Shown piece after piece: positions 47,054 through 55,953 of a stretch of DNA of 64,000 nucleotides. The DNA comes from Hyphomicrobium sp. GTDB taxonomy: Bacteria > Pseudomonadota > Alphaproteobacteria > Rhizobiales > Hyphomicrobiaceae. Numbering within the stretch: the stretch's first letter is position 1; every line of letters starts with the position of its first letter. The notes beneath the pieces are model-generated. The model saw only the letters and a program-made list of their open reading frames with translations, was not told the DNA's origin and did no database searches. Location: positions 1-64,000 of the forward strand of contig NZ_JAIETU010000004.1 of assembly GCF_019744875.1 (NCBI RefSeq), given 5' to 3'. The position numbers were made by a program, and so were the translations under genes.

Positions 47054-47351
47054 GCACCGCCTCGCTTCCAAGCTCACGCGCCAGCGCCGCGCGGGCGGGC
47101 GCGATCTGGTCCGGGGAAATGCCTTTCGAGGCGGCGAACACCAGGAGGAGGGATTCGTCCGTCAAGAGATGATCCAGCACGGCGAGCAGGGTGTCGTTCG
47201 CGCCTGCCGCCTCGCGCAGGTGGTCCGGGCCGATGCCCGTCAGGGACAAAAAGCGCACGAGGCGGGGGGCGTCTTCAGCCAGGAACGCCAGGCCGGACAA
47301 GGCCAGAGCCGCCGCATTTTCCGCGGTCGGTTTGGGTGCGGGTTTTGCCAT
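47046..47351 (-). CDS. DUF3572-family small protein
   Basis: 101 aa from the ATG at 47351 (GGAG with an eight-base spacer; the ATG at 47357 would be too close). Helical, with TAENAAALALSGLAFLAEDA, PRLVRFLSLTGIGPDHLREA and LAVLDHLLTDESLLLVFAAS, the DUF3572 pattern found next to kinases and divK in Rhizobiales. Function unknown. The stop overlaps the kinase start. Confidence 0.8.
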   Translation of the reverse strand: MAKPAPKPTAENAAALALSGLAFLAEDAPRLVRFLSLTGIGPDHLREAAGANDTLLAVLDHLLTDESLLLVFAASKGISPDQIAPARAALARELGSEAVHD

Positions 47352-47530
47352 CGGCATTTCTCCGTTTTGCGTGTCCGGACGGGCACTTGGGACACGTTTG
47401 ATCCTCATTACGCATGTTTCAACAGTTGCTTAAGCTAAAGCGGGCACACTGCCGCTCGAGGGCCCGCAGAATCGGTGCAGTTTCGCAGCGGGAGCAAAGA
47501 TCTTCGACGATGACCTATCAGGAGACCAGA

Positions 47531-47938
47531 ATGGCCGTCGAGGCCCCGACGCAGGGCGCTGCCCGCGCGGCTAAAACCGTGCTGATCGTCGAGGACAATG
47601 AGCTCAATATGAAGCTCTTCCACGACCTGCTCGACGCTTATGGCTACCTGACGGTTCAAACGCGCAATGGGCTCGACGCGCTGACGCTCGCCCGGGTGCA
47701 TCGGCCCGATCTCATTCTCATGGACATCCAGCTACCGGAGGTTTCGGGGCTCGAGGTGACCAAGTGGCTCAAGGAAGACGAGGACCTTCGCGACATACCG
47801 GTCGTGGCGGTCACAGCCTTCGCCATGAAAGGCGATGAGGAGCGGATTCGTTCCGGTGGCTGCGAGGCTTATGTGTCGAAACCGATTTCAGTCGCAGTAT
47901 TTCTCGAAACTGTCCGGCGTTTTGTGGGGGATGCCTGA
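47531..47938 (+). CDS. divK: Single-domain response regulator DivK
   Basis: 135 aa from the ATG at 47531 with AGGAG six bases upstream. A lone receiver domain with phospho-acceptor Asp65 in [13 protein letters not shown], acidic pair VEDNE, Thr in [10 protein letters not shown] and Lys in YVSKPISV. Near-complete identity to the DivK consensus ([20 protein letters not shown]). It relays polarity signals from PleC/DivJ to the CtrA pathway. It pairs with pleD 44 bases downstream, as in Caulobacter. Confidence 0.97.
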   Translation: MAVEAPTQGAARAAKTVLIVEDNELNMKLFHDLLDAYGYLTVQTRNGLDALTLARVHRPDLILMDIQLPEVSGLEVTKWLKEDEDLRDIPVVAVTAFAMKGDEERIRSGGCEAYVSKPISVAVFLETVRRFVGDA

Positions 47939-47982
47939 ACGGCGTGCCGTTTGTTTGCGTGCGTTCCGGTGTGTGAGTCAGC

Positions 47983-49353
47983 ATGACTGCTAGAGTTCTT
48001 ATCGTCGACGATATTCTGGCCAACGTGCGCCTTCTGCAGGCCCGGCTGGAATCCGAGTATTTCGATGTCGTCACGGCCACCAACGGGTTGGACGCGCTGG
48101 CCATCTGCGAGCGCGAACGTGTCGATGTCGTGTTGCTCGACGTGATGATGCCCGGCATGGACGGCTTCGAAGTCTGCCGCCGTCTCAAGGCTTCGACGCA
48201 AACGCTGCATATCCCCGTCGTGATGGTGACCGCGCTCGACCAGGCCGCGGACAAGATCCAGGGTCTCGACAGCGGCGCCGACGATTTCCTCACCAAGCCC
48301 GTCGACGACATCGCGCTCGTCACGCGTGTGAAAAGCCTCGCGCGCCTCAAGATGCTCAACGACGAGATGCTGATGCGCGTCTCGACGAGCCGGCAAATGG
48401 GCCTTTCGGACGAAGAAACGGTGGCCCGCATCCTGGGCGACCGGCCCGGGCGCGTGCTCGTGGTGGACGATCACCCGCGCTCGTCCTCGCGCGTCATGAG
48501 TGCGCTGGCCAAGGTGCACGAGGCCTACATCGAGCCGGATCCGCAGGTTGCACTGATGCATCTGGCGGAGCAGCCGTTCGACCTCGTCGTCGTGGCGCTG
48601 CGGATGGAAAATTCGGACGGGCTGCGGTTCTGCTCGCAAGTGCGCTCGCTCGACCGGACGCGCCATCTGCCTATCCTGATGATGGTGGACACGGGCGACG
48701 AAGCCCGCCTGCTGCGCGGCCTCGACATGGGCGTCAACGACTACCTGATGCGTCCGGTGGAACGGCACGAGCTGCTCGCGCGCGTGCGGACGCAGATCCG
48801 GCGCAAGCGCTTCTCGGATTACCTGCGCAACCAGATCCGCGAAAGCGTGGAGCTGTCGATCACGGACCCTCTGACGGGGCTGCACAACCGCCGCTACATG
48901 GAACGGCACCTCAAGACGCTGATCGCGGACGCCAAGCGGTCGGGCCGGTCGCTGTCGGTGCTGATCGCGGACATCGACCACTTCAAGGCCGTCAACGACA
49001 CCTACGGCCACGACGCGGGCGACACGGTGCTCAAGGAGTTCTCGGATCGCTTCCGGCGCTACACGCGCGGCGTGGATCTGGCCTGCCGGCTCGGCGGCGA
49101 AGAGTTTCTGATCATCATGCCGGACACCGACAAGGGGCTGGCCTGGCAGGTTGGGGAACGCGTGCGCGAATGTGTCGCATCTCAGGGCTTCCGGATCGCG
49201 CCGGGCCAAGAGATATCGGTCACTGCGAGTGTGGGTCTTGCAACCTGGGAAGGTGAGCACGACACGTCCGAAGCGCTCTTCAAGCGGGCCGACAACGCGC
49301 TCTATGCCGCCAAGCGGCGCGGGCGCAACCAGGTGGTTGCCGACGCGGCGTAA
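47983..49353 (+). CDS. pleD: Diguanylate cyclase response regulator PleD
   Basis: 456 aa, REC-REC-GGDEF. The first receiver has Asp53 (LLDVMMPGMDGFEV), Thr and Lys (FLTKPVDD). The second (about 150-275) lacks the acidic phosphorylation pocket and acts as an adaptor. The GGDEF domain (about 290-450) has RLGGEEFLIIMPD with an intact GGEEF and, five residues before it, the inhibitory RGVD site, so product feedback is expected. It makes c-di-GMP at the stalked or dividing pole. Confidence 0.97.
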   Translation: MTARVLIVDDILANVRLLQARLESEYFDVVTATNGLDALAICERERVDVVLLDVMMPGMDGFEVCRRLKASTQTLHIPVVMVTALDQAADKIQGLDSGADDFLTKPVDDIALVTRVKSLARLKMLNDEMLMRVSTSRQMGLSDEETVARILGDRPGRVLVVDDHPRSSSRVMSALAKVHEAYIEPDPQVALMHLAEQPFDLVVVALRMENSDGLRFCSQVRSLDRTRHLPILMMVDTGDEARLLRGLDMGVNDYLMRPVERHELLARVRTQIRRKRFSDYLRNQIRESVELSITDPLTGLHNRRYMERHLKTLIADAKRSGRSLSVLIADIDHFKAVNDTYGHDAGDTVLKEFSDRFRRYTRGVDLACRLGGEEFLIIMPDTDKGLAWQVGERVRECVASQGFRIAPGQEISVTASVGLATWEGEHDTSEALFKRADNALYAAKRRGRNQVVADAA

Positions 49354-49976
49354 CGCGTCCTCTGGTTATAAGTCATTTATAGGATTTAGGAATCTGCGCC
49401 GTCTCGCGCGGATTGGCCGGGCTGTCGGGACAAGCGTGCAGAAAAGCGCTCGAGTCATTTCGCGTTGAAATCGCCGGAGATTGCCCGTCGGCGCACGAAT
49501 CGAAGATTTGTGCCTGCCACGCTATGGTCAAGCTCTAAACTTGCAATCCTCTAAGTGTTCTGCCAGACTTACCTTGAACGGAGGGGATTTCAATCTTTGC
49601 CCGGAACGTGATCGGCTGCGGATCTGCCAAGGCGTGATCGTGTGGGCAATCGGTTCCCGCGGCCCGTTGGGTCCGCCGCATCTCCTGATGGAGCGGGAAA
49701 TTGTAGTGGGTCGGCTACGGCTTGGAGTTACCTCCGATAGTTTACCGTTACCTACCGCTACGACACCAGGTGGAACGTCAACGCCCTCTTTGACCCCATC
49801 TGGTCACTAGGCCAGGGTCCGTGGCTAACCTCGGAAATGCTTACCCCGCTGCCGAGAGCGGTTACGGACCCTGGTTGAGCCCTTCCAGCACCACAATTTC
49901 CGATAGGGTTAGTCGCGAGAGGCGGCCGCGCATGTTGGCGGCCCGGGCAGCGGCTGCGCGAGCGCAGCCCCGACAC
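49354..49976. other. Long intergenic region between pleD and rpmG with a structured element
   Basis: No conserved gene is supported. An 11-bp perfect stem (49812-49822 with 49864-49874) encloses TCGG/CCGA. One frame (about 49749-49878) reads VTYRYDTRWNVNALFDPIWS without a start, possibly a relic of a coding gene. On the minus side a hairpin GGCTGCGC/GCGCAGCC (about 49951-49968) lies just after rpmG and may end its transcript, though without a T run. Confidence 0.4.
49812..49874. other. Candidate structured RNA or palindromic element
   Basis: CCAGGGTCCGT and ACGGACCCTGG pair perfectly; inside, AACC can pair with GGTT and TCGG with CCGA. The element is symmetric enough to fold on either strand. 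It lies in a gene-free stretch between convergent pleD and rpmG. Confidence 0.4.
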
Positions 49977-50144
49977 CTACTTGATCTTGGTTTCCTTGAA
50001 CTCGACGTGCTTGCGGACGACAGGGTCGTAGCGCTTGAACACGAGCTTTTCCGTCGACGTGCGCGGGTTCTTCTTGGTGACATAGAAGAAGCCAGTCCCG
50101 GCGGACGAGAGCAGCTTGATCTTCTGGGTAATCTGCTTGGCCAT
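49977..50144 (-). CDS. rpmG: 50S ribosomal protein L33
   Basis: 55 aa, the standard alphaproteobacterial length. [20 protein letters not shown], then [20 protein letters not shown] and a basic C-terminus [10 protein letters not shown]. The zinc-binding Cys of the C+ form are absent, so this is a C- (zinc-independent) L33. AGACC precedes the ATG. Too short to appear as a long reading frame. Confidence 0.97.
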   Translation of the reverse strand: MAKQITQKIKLLSSAGTGFFYVTKKNPRTSTEKLVFKRYDPVVRKHVEFKETKIK

Positions 50145-50314
50145 TGGTCTTCAGACCTCGAAAGTGGAATAATTCTCGAATTCGGATTGGGCACCATACT
50201 GACCGCGCTTTCGGTGTCAAGCTGGAGATCGGCGACACGCGCGCACGGGCGGGTTGGCGTGTCCTCAGCGTTGCGCGGGGCCGGGACCTCGGCCTACGCC
50301 GCCTAAGCACGTGA

Positions 50315-51061
50315 TCAGCGCGGCTGAAGAGTGCGGTGAAAAACACCGTTGCGGTGGGCGTACTGCGGCACGGCCTCAGCGCGCCGCTCCGCCTCCGTTG
50401 CGGCCATGAAGCGGGTGATGTCCTCCAGCACGACACGCGTGATGGAGGGCAGCTTCAGGGCTTTCGCGTCGGATACGGTGTACCAGCCGATGTCGAGGAG
50501 CTCTCCGTCGTTCGTCTCCGCGCGATGGGCAATGCGGGCCGCATCGACGAGGAAAAAGCGCGTGTCGAAGCGGCGCGGGCGCGCGGGCGGGGTGATGGCG
50601 CGGGCGAAGTAGGTCAGGTGGTCGAGGCACGGGCCGAAGCCGGTCTCGTGGAACGTATCCCAGCCGCCTGCCAATCGTGCGGGCTCTTTCGTATGGGCGG
50701 TGCCGATCACGACGCCCGTTTCCTCGAACGTTTCACGGACGGCCGCGAGGGCCAGTGCGGCGGCGCGCGCATCGGACGGAGTGCCGCGCAGGGACGCCTG
50801 CACGGTGGCGCTCTCGGTGCTGGGAAGGCGGACGTGGCGCGACAGGGTGCGGTCGCCGGGTTCGACGCGTCCTCCCGGAAAGACATACGTGTCGGGCAGG
50901 AAGACCTGGTCCGGGCGGCGCCGTCCCATCAGCATGCGCGGCGCGGGGGCGCTCCAATCCACCACGATGAGCGTTGCGGCGTCGCGCGGGCGCAGGCGCT
51001 TGGCTGGCGCGCGCGACGGCGTGGCGGCCTCGTTACGGGCTGGTTTCTGCGGAGGGCTCAT
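50315..51061 (-). CDS. NUDIX hydrolase
   Basis: 248 aa. NUDIX fold with FPGGRVEPGD (about 60-70), then an insertion of about 30 residues before the rest of the box, AAVRETFEETGVVIG (about 106-120); this split is typical of the larger CoA/ADP-ribose-type alphaproteobacterial subgroup. The N-terminus is basic (KRLRPRDAATLIVVDW). The C-terminal half includes the FLVDAARIAHRAETNDGELL segment. It lies next to the DUF983 gene in the conserved rpmG-rnr block. Substrate unknown. Confidence 0.88.
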   Translation of the reverse strand: MSPPQKPARNEAATPSRAPAKRLRPRDAATLIVVDWSAPAPRMLMGRRRPDQVFLPDTYVFPGGRVEPGDRTLSRHVRLPSTESATVQASLRGTPSDARAAALALAAVRETFEETGVVIGTAHTKEPARLAGGWDTFHETGFGPCLDHLTYFARAITPPARPRRFDTRFFLVDAARIAHRAETNDGELLDIGWYTVSDAKALKLPSITRVVLEDITRFMAATEAERRAEAVPQYAHRNGVFHRTLQPR

Positions 51062-51074
51062 GAAAGCGGACGGG

Positions 51075-51521
51075 TCACGTCTTCATGCTCACGTCGGGCT
51101 CGGTCGTCTCGTCGTCGGTCTCGCCGCCGAAGCCGTGCATGCGCAGTGCCCACTGGAGGCCGACGAGCGCGCCCTTGACGCGCGGCAGGAGCCAGAGACT
51201 GAGGATCACAGTCAAGGGAAGCCAGAGCGCGAGATGCACCCAGCTCGGCGGGGCATAGGCCTTTTCAAGCACCAGCACGCCCGCGATGACGACGTGCCCG
51301 ACGATGACCATGGTGAAGTAGGGCGGCGCGTCGTCGGCGCGCTGGTGGTGCAGGTCCTCGCCGCAGTGCGGGCAGGTGTCGACGACCTTGAGATAGGCGC
51401 GAAACAGCTTGCCTTCGCCGCAGGCGGGGCAGCGCTGGCGCCAGCCGCGCAGCATGGCGTCGGCGACGGAGCGTCTCGGCTCTGCCGGGGCGGGTGATGG
51501 TGCCTTGAACTCGATCGTCAT
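51075..51521 (-). CDS. DUF983-family membrane protein
   Basis: 148 aa. An N-terminal zinc ribbon, RCPACGEGKLFRAYLKVVDT followed by CPHCGED (CxxC pairs about residues 31-34 and 50-53), then two membrane helices (YFTMVIVGHVVIAGVLVLEK and LALWLPLTVILSLWLLP). This is the DUF983 layout. Function unknown; it always accompanies rnr or NUDIX genes in this order, so a role in nucleic-acid or envelope quality control is only a guess. Confidence 0.9.
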   Translation of the reverse strand: MTIEFKAPSPAPAEPRRSVADAMLRGWRQRCPACGEGKLFRAYLKVVDTCPHCGEDLHHQRADDAPPYFTMVIVGHVVIAGVLVLEKAYAPPSWVHLALWLPLTVILSLWLLPRVKGALVGLQWALRMHGFGGETDDETTEPDVSMKT

Positions 51522-51608
51522 GGTGAACGGTCCTCTCGAAGGCGCCAGTCTAGCGCCGCGTGTGGCCTGCTCAACGGTGCAAATCGCCCCGCGGCCATCG
51601 CGCCATGC

Positions 51609-53924
51609 TCACCTGCGCCGGCCGCGGCGCTGCTGGAAGCGGCGCGCGCCCTTGATCTGGGCGAATGCGCTCTTCTTGCCGGGTGTCAGCATCTCGAAGC
51701 GGACGGCGCCGGCGGATGGAATGACTTCCACGAGGCGGACCGTGACCGGATCGCCGAGCTGGTAGGTTTCGCCGCTGCGATTGCCGACCAGCGCGTGCGC
51801 CTCTTCGACATAGTTGAAGAAGTCCTGGCCCAGCGTCGACACCGGGACGAAGCCGTCGGCGCCGGTGTCCTTGAGCTTCACGAACAGGCCCGAGCGCGTG
51901 ACGCCCGCGATGCGCCCCTCGAACGAGGCATCGACGCGATCGGCAAGATGAGCGGCGATGAGGCGGTCGATCGTCTCGCGCTCAGCGGCCATGGCGCGGC
52001 GCTCGGCATCGGATATGTCTTTCGCGACATCGACGAGGCGCGTGGCCTCTTCGTCCGTCAAGCCATCGGGGCCGAACTTCATGGCGCGGATCAGAGCGCG
52101 GTGGACGATGAGGTCGGCGTAACGGCGGATGGGCGACGTGAAGTGGGCGTACTTCGCGAGATTGAGGCCGAAGTGGCCGATGTTCTCGCGCGTGTATTCG
52201 GCCTGGGCCTGCGAGCGCAGGATGACCTCGTTGACAAGCTCGGGCACGGGAAGCGTCTTGGCGCGGGCGAGGATGCGATTGAATGCTTCCGGCTTCAGGC
52301 CCGTGCCCGGGGCGAGCTGGAGATCGAGCGTTTCGAGGAAATCGCGCAGGTTCTTGAGCTTCTCCTTCGAGGGCTCATCGTGCGTGCGGTAGATGAGCGG
52401 CGTCTTGGCGGCCTCGAGCGTTTCGGCGGCGGCGACGTTGGCCTGGATCATGAACTCTTCGATCAGGCGGTGGGCATCGAGGCGTTCGGGAATGATGACG
52501 CGTGCGACGCGGCCTGCGGCGTCGAGCAGGATCTTGCGCTCCGGCAGATCGAGGTCGAGGGGGCCGCGCTCGTCGCGGGCGCGCGCAAGTGCGGCGTAAG
52601 CCTGCCACAACGGGCGCAGCGCGCGCTCCATGAGGGGCGCGCACTTCTCGCTGACGTTGCCGTCGATGGCGGCCTGAGCTTCCTGGTACGAGAGCTTGGC
52701 TGCGCTTTTCATGACGCCGCGCAGGAACTCGTGGCGGCGCTTGCGGCCGTTGGCGTCGAAGATCATGCGCACGGCGAGGCAGGGGCGGTCTTCGAGCTCG
52801 CGTAGCGAGCAGAGGTCGTTCGAGATGCGCTCGGGCAGCATCGGCACGACGCGATCGGGGAAATAGACCGAGTTGCCGCGAAGCTGGGCTTCCTTGTCGA
52901 GGCGCGAGCCGGGGCGGACGTAATGGGCGACGTCGGCGATGGCGACGAGAACGACGAAACCGCCGCGATTTTTCGGATCCGTGTCGGGTTCGGCGTGGAC
53001 GGCGTCGTCGTGGTCGCGCGCATCGACGGGATCGATGGTGAGCAAGGGGATGGCGCGCAGATCGGTGCGGTCTTCGACGGAGAATGGGATCAGCGCTTCG
53101 CTCTCGGCCATGACGGAGGCCGGGAAGTCGTCCGGCAGCCCGTGGGCGTGGACGGCGATGAGGCTGATCTTGCGCTGGTCGTTCGGGTTGCCGAGCGTTT
53201 CGAGAATGCGCGCTTCCGCCATCGACTGGCGATTGCGTGCGGAGAGGTCGAAGCGGACGAGATCGCCGTCCTTCGCGTCGCCCGTGTTGCCCTGGCGGAC
53301 CTGCCAGGCGCGCAGCTCGCGGCGGTTGACGGGTTCGATCGTGCCGCCGCCGCCCGAACGCGAGCGGAAGATGCCGAGCAGCCGGCGCTTGTCGCGCGGC
53401 AGAATCTTGATCGGCTCGGCTTCGTAGGCGTGGCCTTCGACGTCCGGCGTTTCGAGGCGCGTGATGCGGGCCAGGATGCGGTCGCCGACGCCGAGGGCGG
53501 CTTCACGCTCCTCGCCGCGCGCGCGATGGGCGAGCACGAGCACGGAGGGCGGATCGCCGTCGGAGGATTTCCAGACGGCAGGATGGGCGATCAGGTCGCC
53601 GTCGTCGTCACGGCCGGTGATTTCGAGCACGGTAACGGGCGGCAGCTTGCCGGTTTCGTGCATCTCCTTGCGGGTGCCGGAGAGGAGGCCTTCATCGGTC
53701 ATTTCGGCAAGAAGGCGCTTGAGGCCGATGCGCGCGTCGCCCTTGATGTTGAAGGCGCGGGAGATCTCGCGCTTGCCCGCCTTGCCTTCGCTTTCGCGCA
53801 CGAAGGCGAGGATCTCCTCGCGGGAGGGCAGGGTGTCCTCGCGCCCGCGACGCGGCGCTGGCTTGGTGCGGAAGCCCTTTGATCCTTTGTGGGCCGATCG
53901 TTTGGCAGGCGGCTTTTTGGCCAT
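51609..53924 (-). CDS. rnr: Ribonuclease R
   Basis: 771 aa from the ATG at 53924, which gives the usual Lys/Arg-rich N-terminus (MAKKPPAKRSAHKG). A winged helix (about 35-90), two cold-shock/OB domains, the RNB catalytic domain with TIDPVDARDHDDAVHAEPD (about 300-320), and the C-terminal S1 domain (GRIAGVTRSGLFVKLKDTGA, about 655-730). The acidic residues for the two metal ions are intact. It is a 3'-5' exonuclease that handles structured RNA. Confidence 0.95.
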   Translation of the reverse strand: MAKKPPAKRSAHKGSKGFRTKPAPRRGREDTLPSREEILAFVRESEGKAGKREISRAFNIKGDARIGLKRLLAEMTDEGLLSGTRKEMHETGKLPPVTVLEITGRDDDGDLIAHPAVWKSSDGDPPSVLVLAHRARGEEREAALGVGDRILARITRLETPDVEGHAYEAEPIKILPRDKRRLLGIFRSRSGGGGTIEPVNRRELRAWQVRQGNTGDAKDGDLVRFDLSARNRQSMAEARILETLGNPNDQRKISLIAVHAHGLPDDFPASVMAESEALIPFSVEDRTDLRAIPLLTIDPVDARDHDDAVHAEPDTDPKNRGGFVVLVAIADVAHYVRPGSRLDKEAQLRGNSVYFPDRVVPMLPERISNDLCSLRELEDRPCLAVRMIFDANGRKRRHEFLRGVMKSAAKLSYQEAQAAIDGNVSEKCAPLMERALRPLWQAYAALARARDERGPLDLDLPERKILLDAAGRVARVIIPERLDAHRLIEEFMIQANVAAAETLEAAKTPLIYRTHDEPSKEKLKNLRDFLETLDLQLAPGTGLKPEAFNRILARAKTLPVPELVNEVILRSQAQAEYTRENIGHFGLNLAKYAHFTSPIRRYADLIVHRALIRAMKFGPDGLTDEEATRLVDVAKDISDAERRAMAAERETIDRLIAAHLADRVDASFEGRIAGVTRSGLFVKLKDTGADGFVPVSTLGQDFFNYVEEAHALVGNRSGETYQLGDPVTVRLVEVIPSAGAVRFEMLTPGKKSAFAQIKGARRFQQRRGRRR

Positions 53925-54102
53925 ACGTAACCCTGGAGTTCCTTCGTCGACGAGCGGGGCGCGGTGGGGCAAGACTGCCTCATGCGCGCCCTGTGGCCAT
54001 CCGGCAGAGCAAGGAACACGGTTGGGCGTCCCGCGTCCACGAAATCCTGCCCGAAGGGTCGGCGCGAAGGCCGAGGGCCGGCGGCTGCCGGCCCCCGCTA
54101 CT

Positions 54103-54837
54103 CTAGAGGGGGCTGGCCGTCGGGCGGACGACGACCTCGTTGACCTCGACGTCATCGGGCTGCGCGATGGCATAGGATACTGCGCGGGCGATGGCGTCCG
54201 GAGTCAAAGCGGCCTTGCGGAGGCCGACCAGCATGTCACGGGTTGCGGGATCGGAGATGTCATCGCCAAGCTCCGTTGCGACGACGCCGGGCGAGATCGT
54301 CGTGACACGGATGTCGGGGTTCTCCTGGCGCAGACCTTCCGAGAATGCCCACACGGCATGCTTTGTCGCGCAGTAGACCGCGGCCGTCGGCATCACCAAA
54401 TGGGCGGCAATCGATGCGACGTTGACGATCTGGCCCGATCCGCGCGCCTTCATTTCAGGAAGCACGGCCGCGACACCGTAGAGCACGCCGCGGATGTTGA
54501 CGTCGATCATGCGCTCCCATTCGTCGATTTTCATCGCCGAAACCGGCGCGAGCGGCATGACGCCCGAATTGTTGACGATGACGTCGACGCGTCCGAACGC
54601 CTCGCGGGCAAAGTCTGCGAACGCCTGTACCTGCGCGAGGCTCGTGACGTCGACTGTCTTGGCCTTCGCTGTGCCGCCCTTGGCGGTGATGTCCGCGACG
54701 AGCTTGTCCAGCCGGTCTGTGCGCCGTGCGCCGACCACGACCTTGGCGCCCTGTTCGGCCAGAAGGCGGGCGGTGGCCTCGCCGATGCCGCTCGATGCGC
54801 CCGTCACGAGGACGACCTTGTCCTTGATACCACTCAT
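54103..54837 (-). CDS. Short-chain dehydrogenase/reductase, classical type
   Basis: 244 aa; ATG at 54837 with GGAGAG upstream. Rossmann motif VTGASSGIGEA (11-21), NNSG, catalytic Ser in VASIAAH and Tyr-Lys in YCATKHA. An Arg in GARRTDRL suggests NADP. Substrate unknown. It is divergent from an AraC regulator gene 196 bases away, the usual layout for local control. Confidence 0.9.
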   Translation of the reverse strand: MSGIKDKVVLVTGASSGIGEATARLLAEQGAKVVVGARRTDRLDKLVADITAKGGTAKAKTVDVTSLAQVQAFADFAREAFGRVDVIVNNSGVMPLAPVSAMKIDEWERMIDVNIRGVLYGVAAVLPEMKARGSGQIVNVASIAAHLVMPTAAVYCATKHAVWAFSEGLRQENPDIRVTTISPGVVATELGDDISDPATRDMLVGLRKAALTPDAIARAVSYAIAQPDDVEVNEVVVRPTASPL

Positions 54838-55033
54838 GATCACTCTCCATTTGGGGTTATCGCGGCGTGTGCCGCCGGTGAGGAGAAGATGAGGTCGAAG
54901 GGCCGAAATCCGATAGACAGATCCTCCGAACGTCTTGCACGATCCTCCGCCTGAGCGTGACAGCGCTGGCGAGTTTGTTGGCCAAGGGGTAGTGTAGGAT
55001 GCGAAAATTCGAACGATAGCAGGGGCGTAAGCC
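54838..55033. promoter_or_regulatory. Divergent control region of the SDR and AraC genes
   Basis: 196 bases between divergent starts. Both promoters must lie here, and the AraC-type product is expected to bind it. I do not see an obvious operator repeat. Confidence 0.4.
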
Positions 55034-55942
55034 ATGGCGGAGATCGCAGAGCTTGCTGCGTTGATTGAACGATTTACCGACGGAGACGGCGCGCACGCCA
55101 CGGCCATCCCGCACCTTTTCCTGCATCGGCTGTCTGAGTCTGCGGTGCAAATGCACGCTGTCTACGAGCCCGCGTTCTGCATCATCGCGCAGGGTAGCAA
55201 GCGGGTGCTGGCCGGCGATCAAGTCTATGTCTACGATCCCGCCAACTATCTGATCGTTTCGGTCGACGTACCGATTGTCGCCAGCATTACGGACGCCAGC
55301 GCGTCCAAGCCCTTTCTCGGCCTGCGCCTCGACCTCGACAGCGCTGCGATCGGCGCGCTCATGATGGAAAGCGACGTGAAGCGGGCCGCGACCGCGCCGC
55401 CGAGCTCGGCGCTCGGTGTCAGTGATCTCTCGGGCGAAATCGTCGATGCCGCGATACGCTTGCTGCGGCTTCTGGAAACACCGCGCGACATTCCGATCCT
55501 GGCGCCGCTGGCCATGCGTGAAATTCTTTATCGCCTGTTGCGCGGTGATCAGACTTCGCGACTCTCCGAGATCGCCTTCGCGGAGAGCAAGCTTCAGCAG
55601 GTGAATCGTGCCATCCGGTGGATCAAACGCACTTACCGCGAGCCGTTCCGCATCGAGGATCTGACAGGGGCCGCGGGCATGAGCGCATCCGCTCTGCATC
55701 AGCATTTCAAGACGGTGACGGGGATGAGCCCCCTTCAATATCAGAAGCAGCTTCGTCTGCAGGAAGCGCGCAATCTGATCGTCACGCAGAGTCTCGATGC
55801 GGCCAACGCGGGGCACGCGGTCGGCTACGACAGTCCATCGCAATTCAGCCGAGAGTATCGGCGCCTGTTCGGCGCGCCGCCGCTCCGCGATGCGGAGCGA
55901 CTGCGGGGCATCATCGAGGACGGGCAGCGGTTGCCGACTTAG
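55034..55942 (+). CDS. AraC-family transcription regulator (AraC_N type)
   Basis: 302 aa. The N-terminal AraC_N cupin domain (about 20-170: YEPAFCIIAQGSKRVLAGDQ, YLIVSVDVPI) senses a ligand, and the C-terminal pair of helix-turn-helix motifs is intact (IEDLTGAAGMSASALHQHFK and ANAGHAVGYDSPSQFSREYR, about 215-290). It probably controls the divergent SDR gene. The ligand is unknown. It is convergent with topA, with a gap of 11 bases. Confidence 0.92.
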   Translation: MAEIAELAALIERFTDGDGAHATAIPHLFLHRLSESAVQMHAVYEPAFCIIAQGSKRVLAGDQVYVYDPANYLIVSVDVPIVASITDASASKPFLGLRLDLDSAAIGALMMESDVKRAATAPPSSALGVSDLSGEIVDAAIRLLRLLETPRDIPILAPLAMREILYRLLRGDQTSRLSEIAFAESKLQQVNRAIRWIKRTYREPFRIEDLTGAAGMSASALHQHFKTVTGMSPLQYQKQLRLQEARNLIVTQSLDAANAGHAVGYDSPSQFSREYRRLFGAPPLRDAERLRGIIEDGQRLPT

Positions 55943-55953
55943 GCGTCGCCAGC

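Noticed and set aside
49481-49810. A 109-codon rightward frame after pleD
   Set aside because: No ribosome site, low-complexity Pro/Thr/Ser end and no recognised pattern; treated as intergenic.
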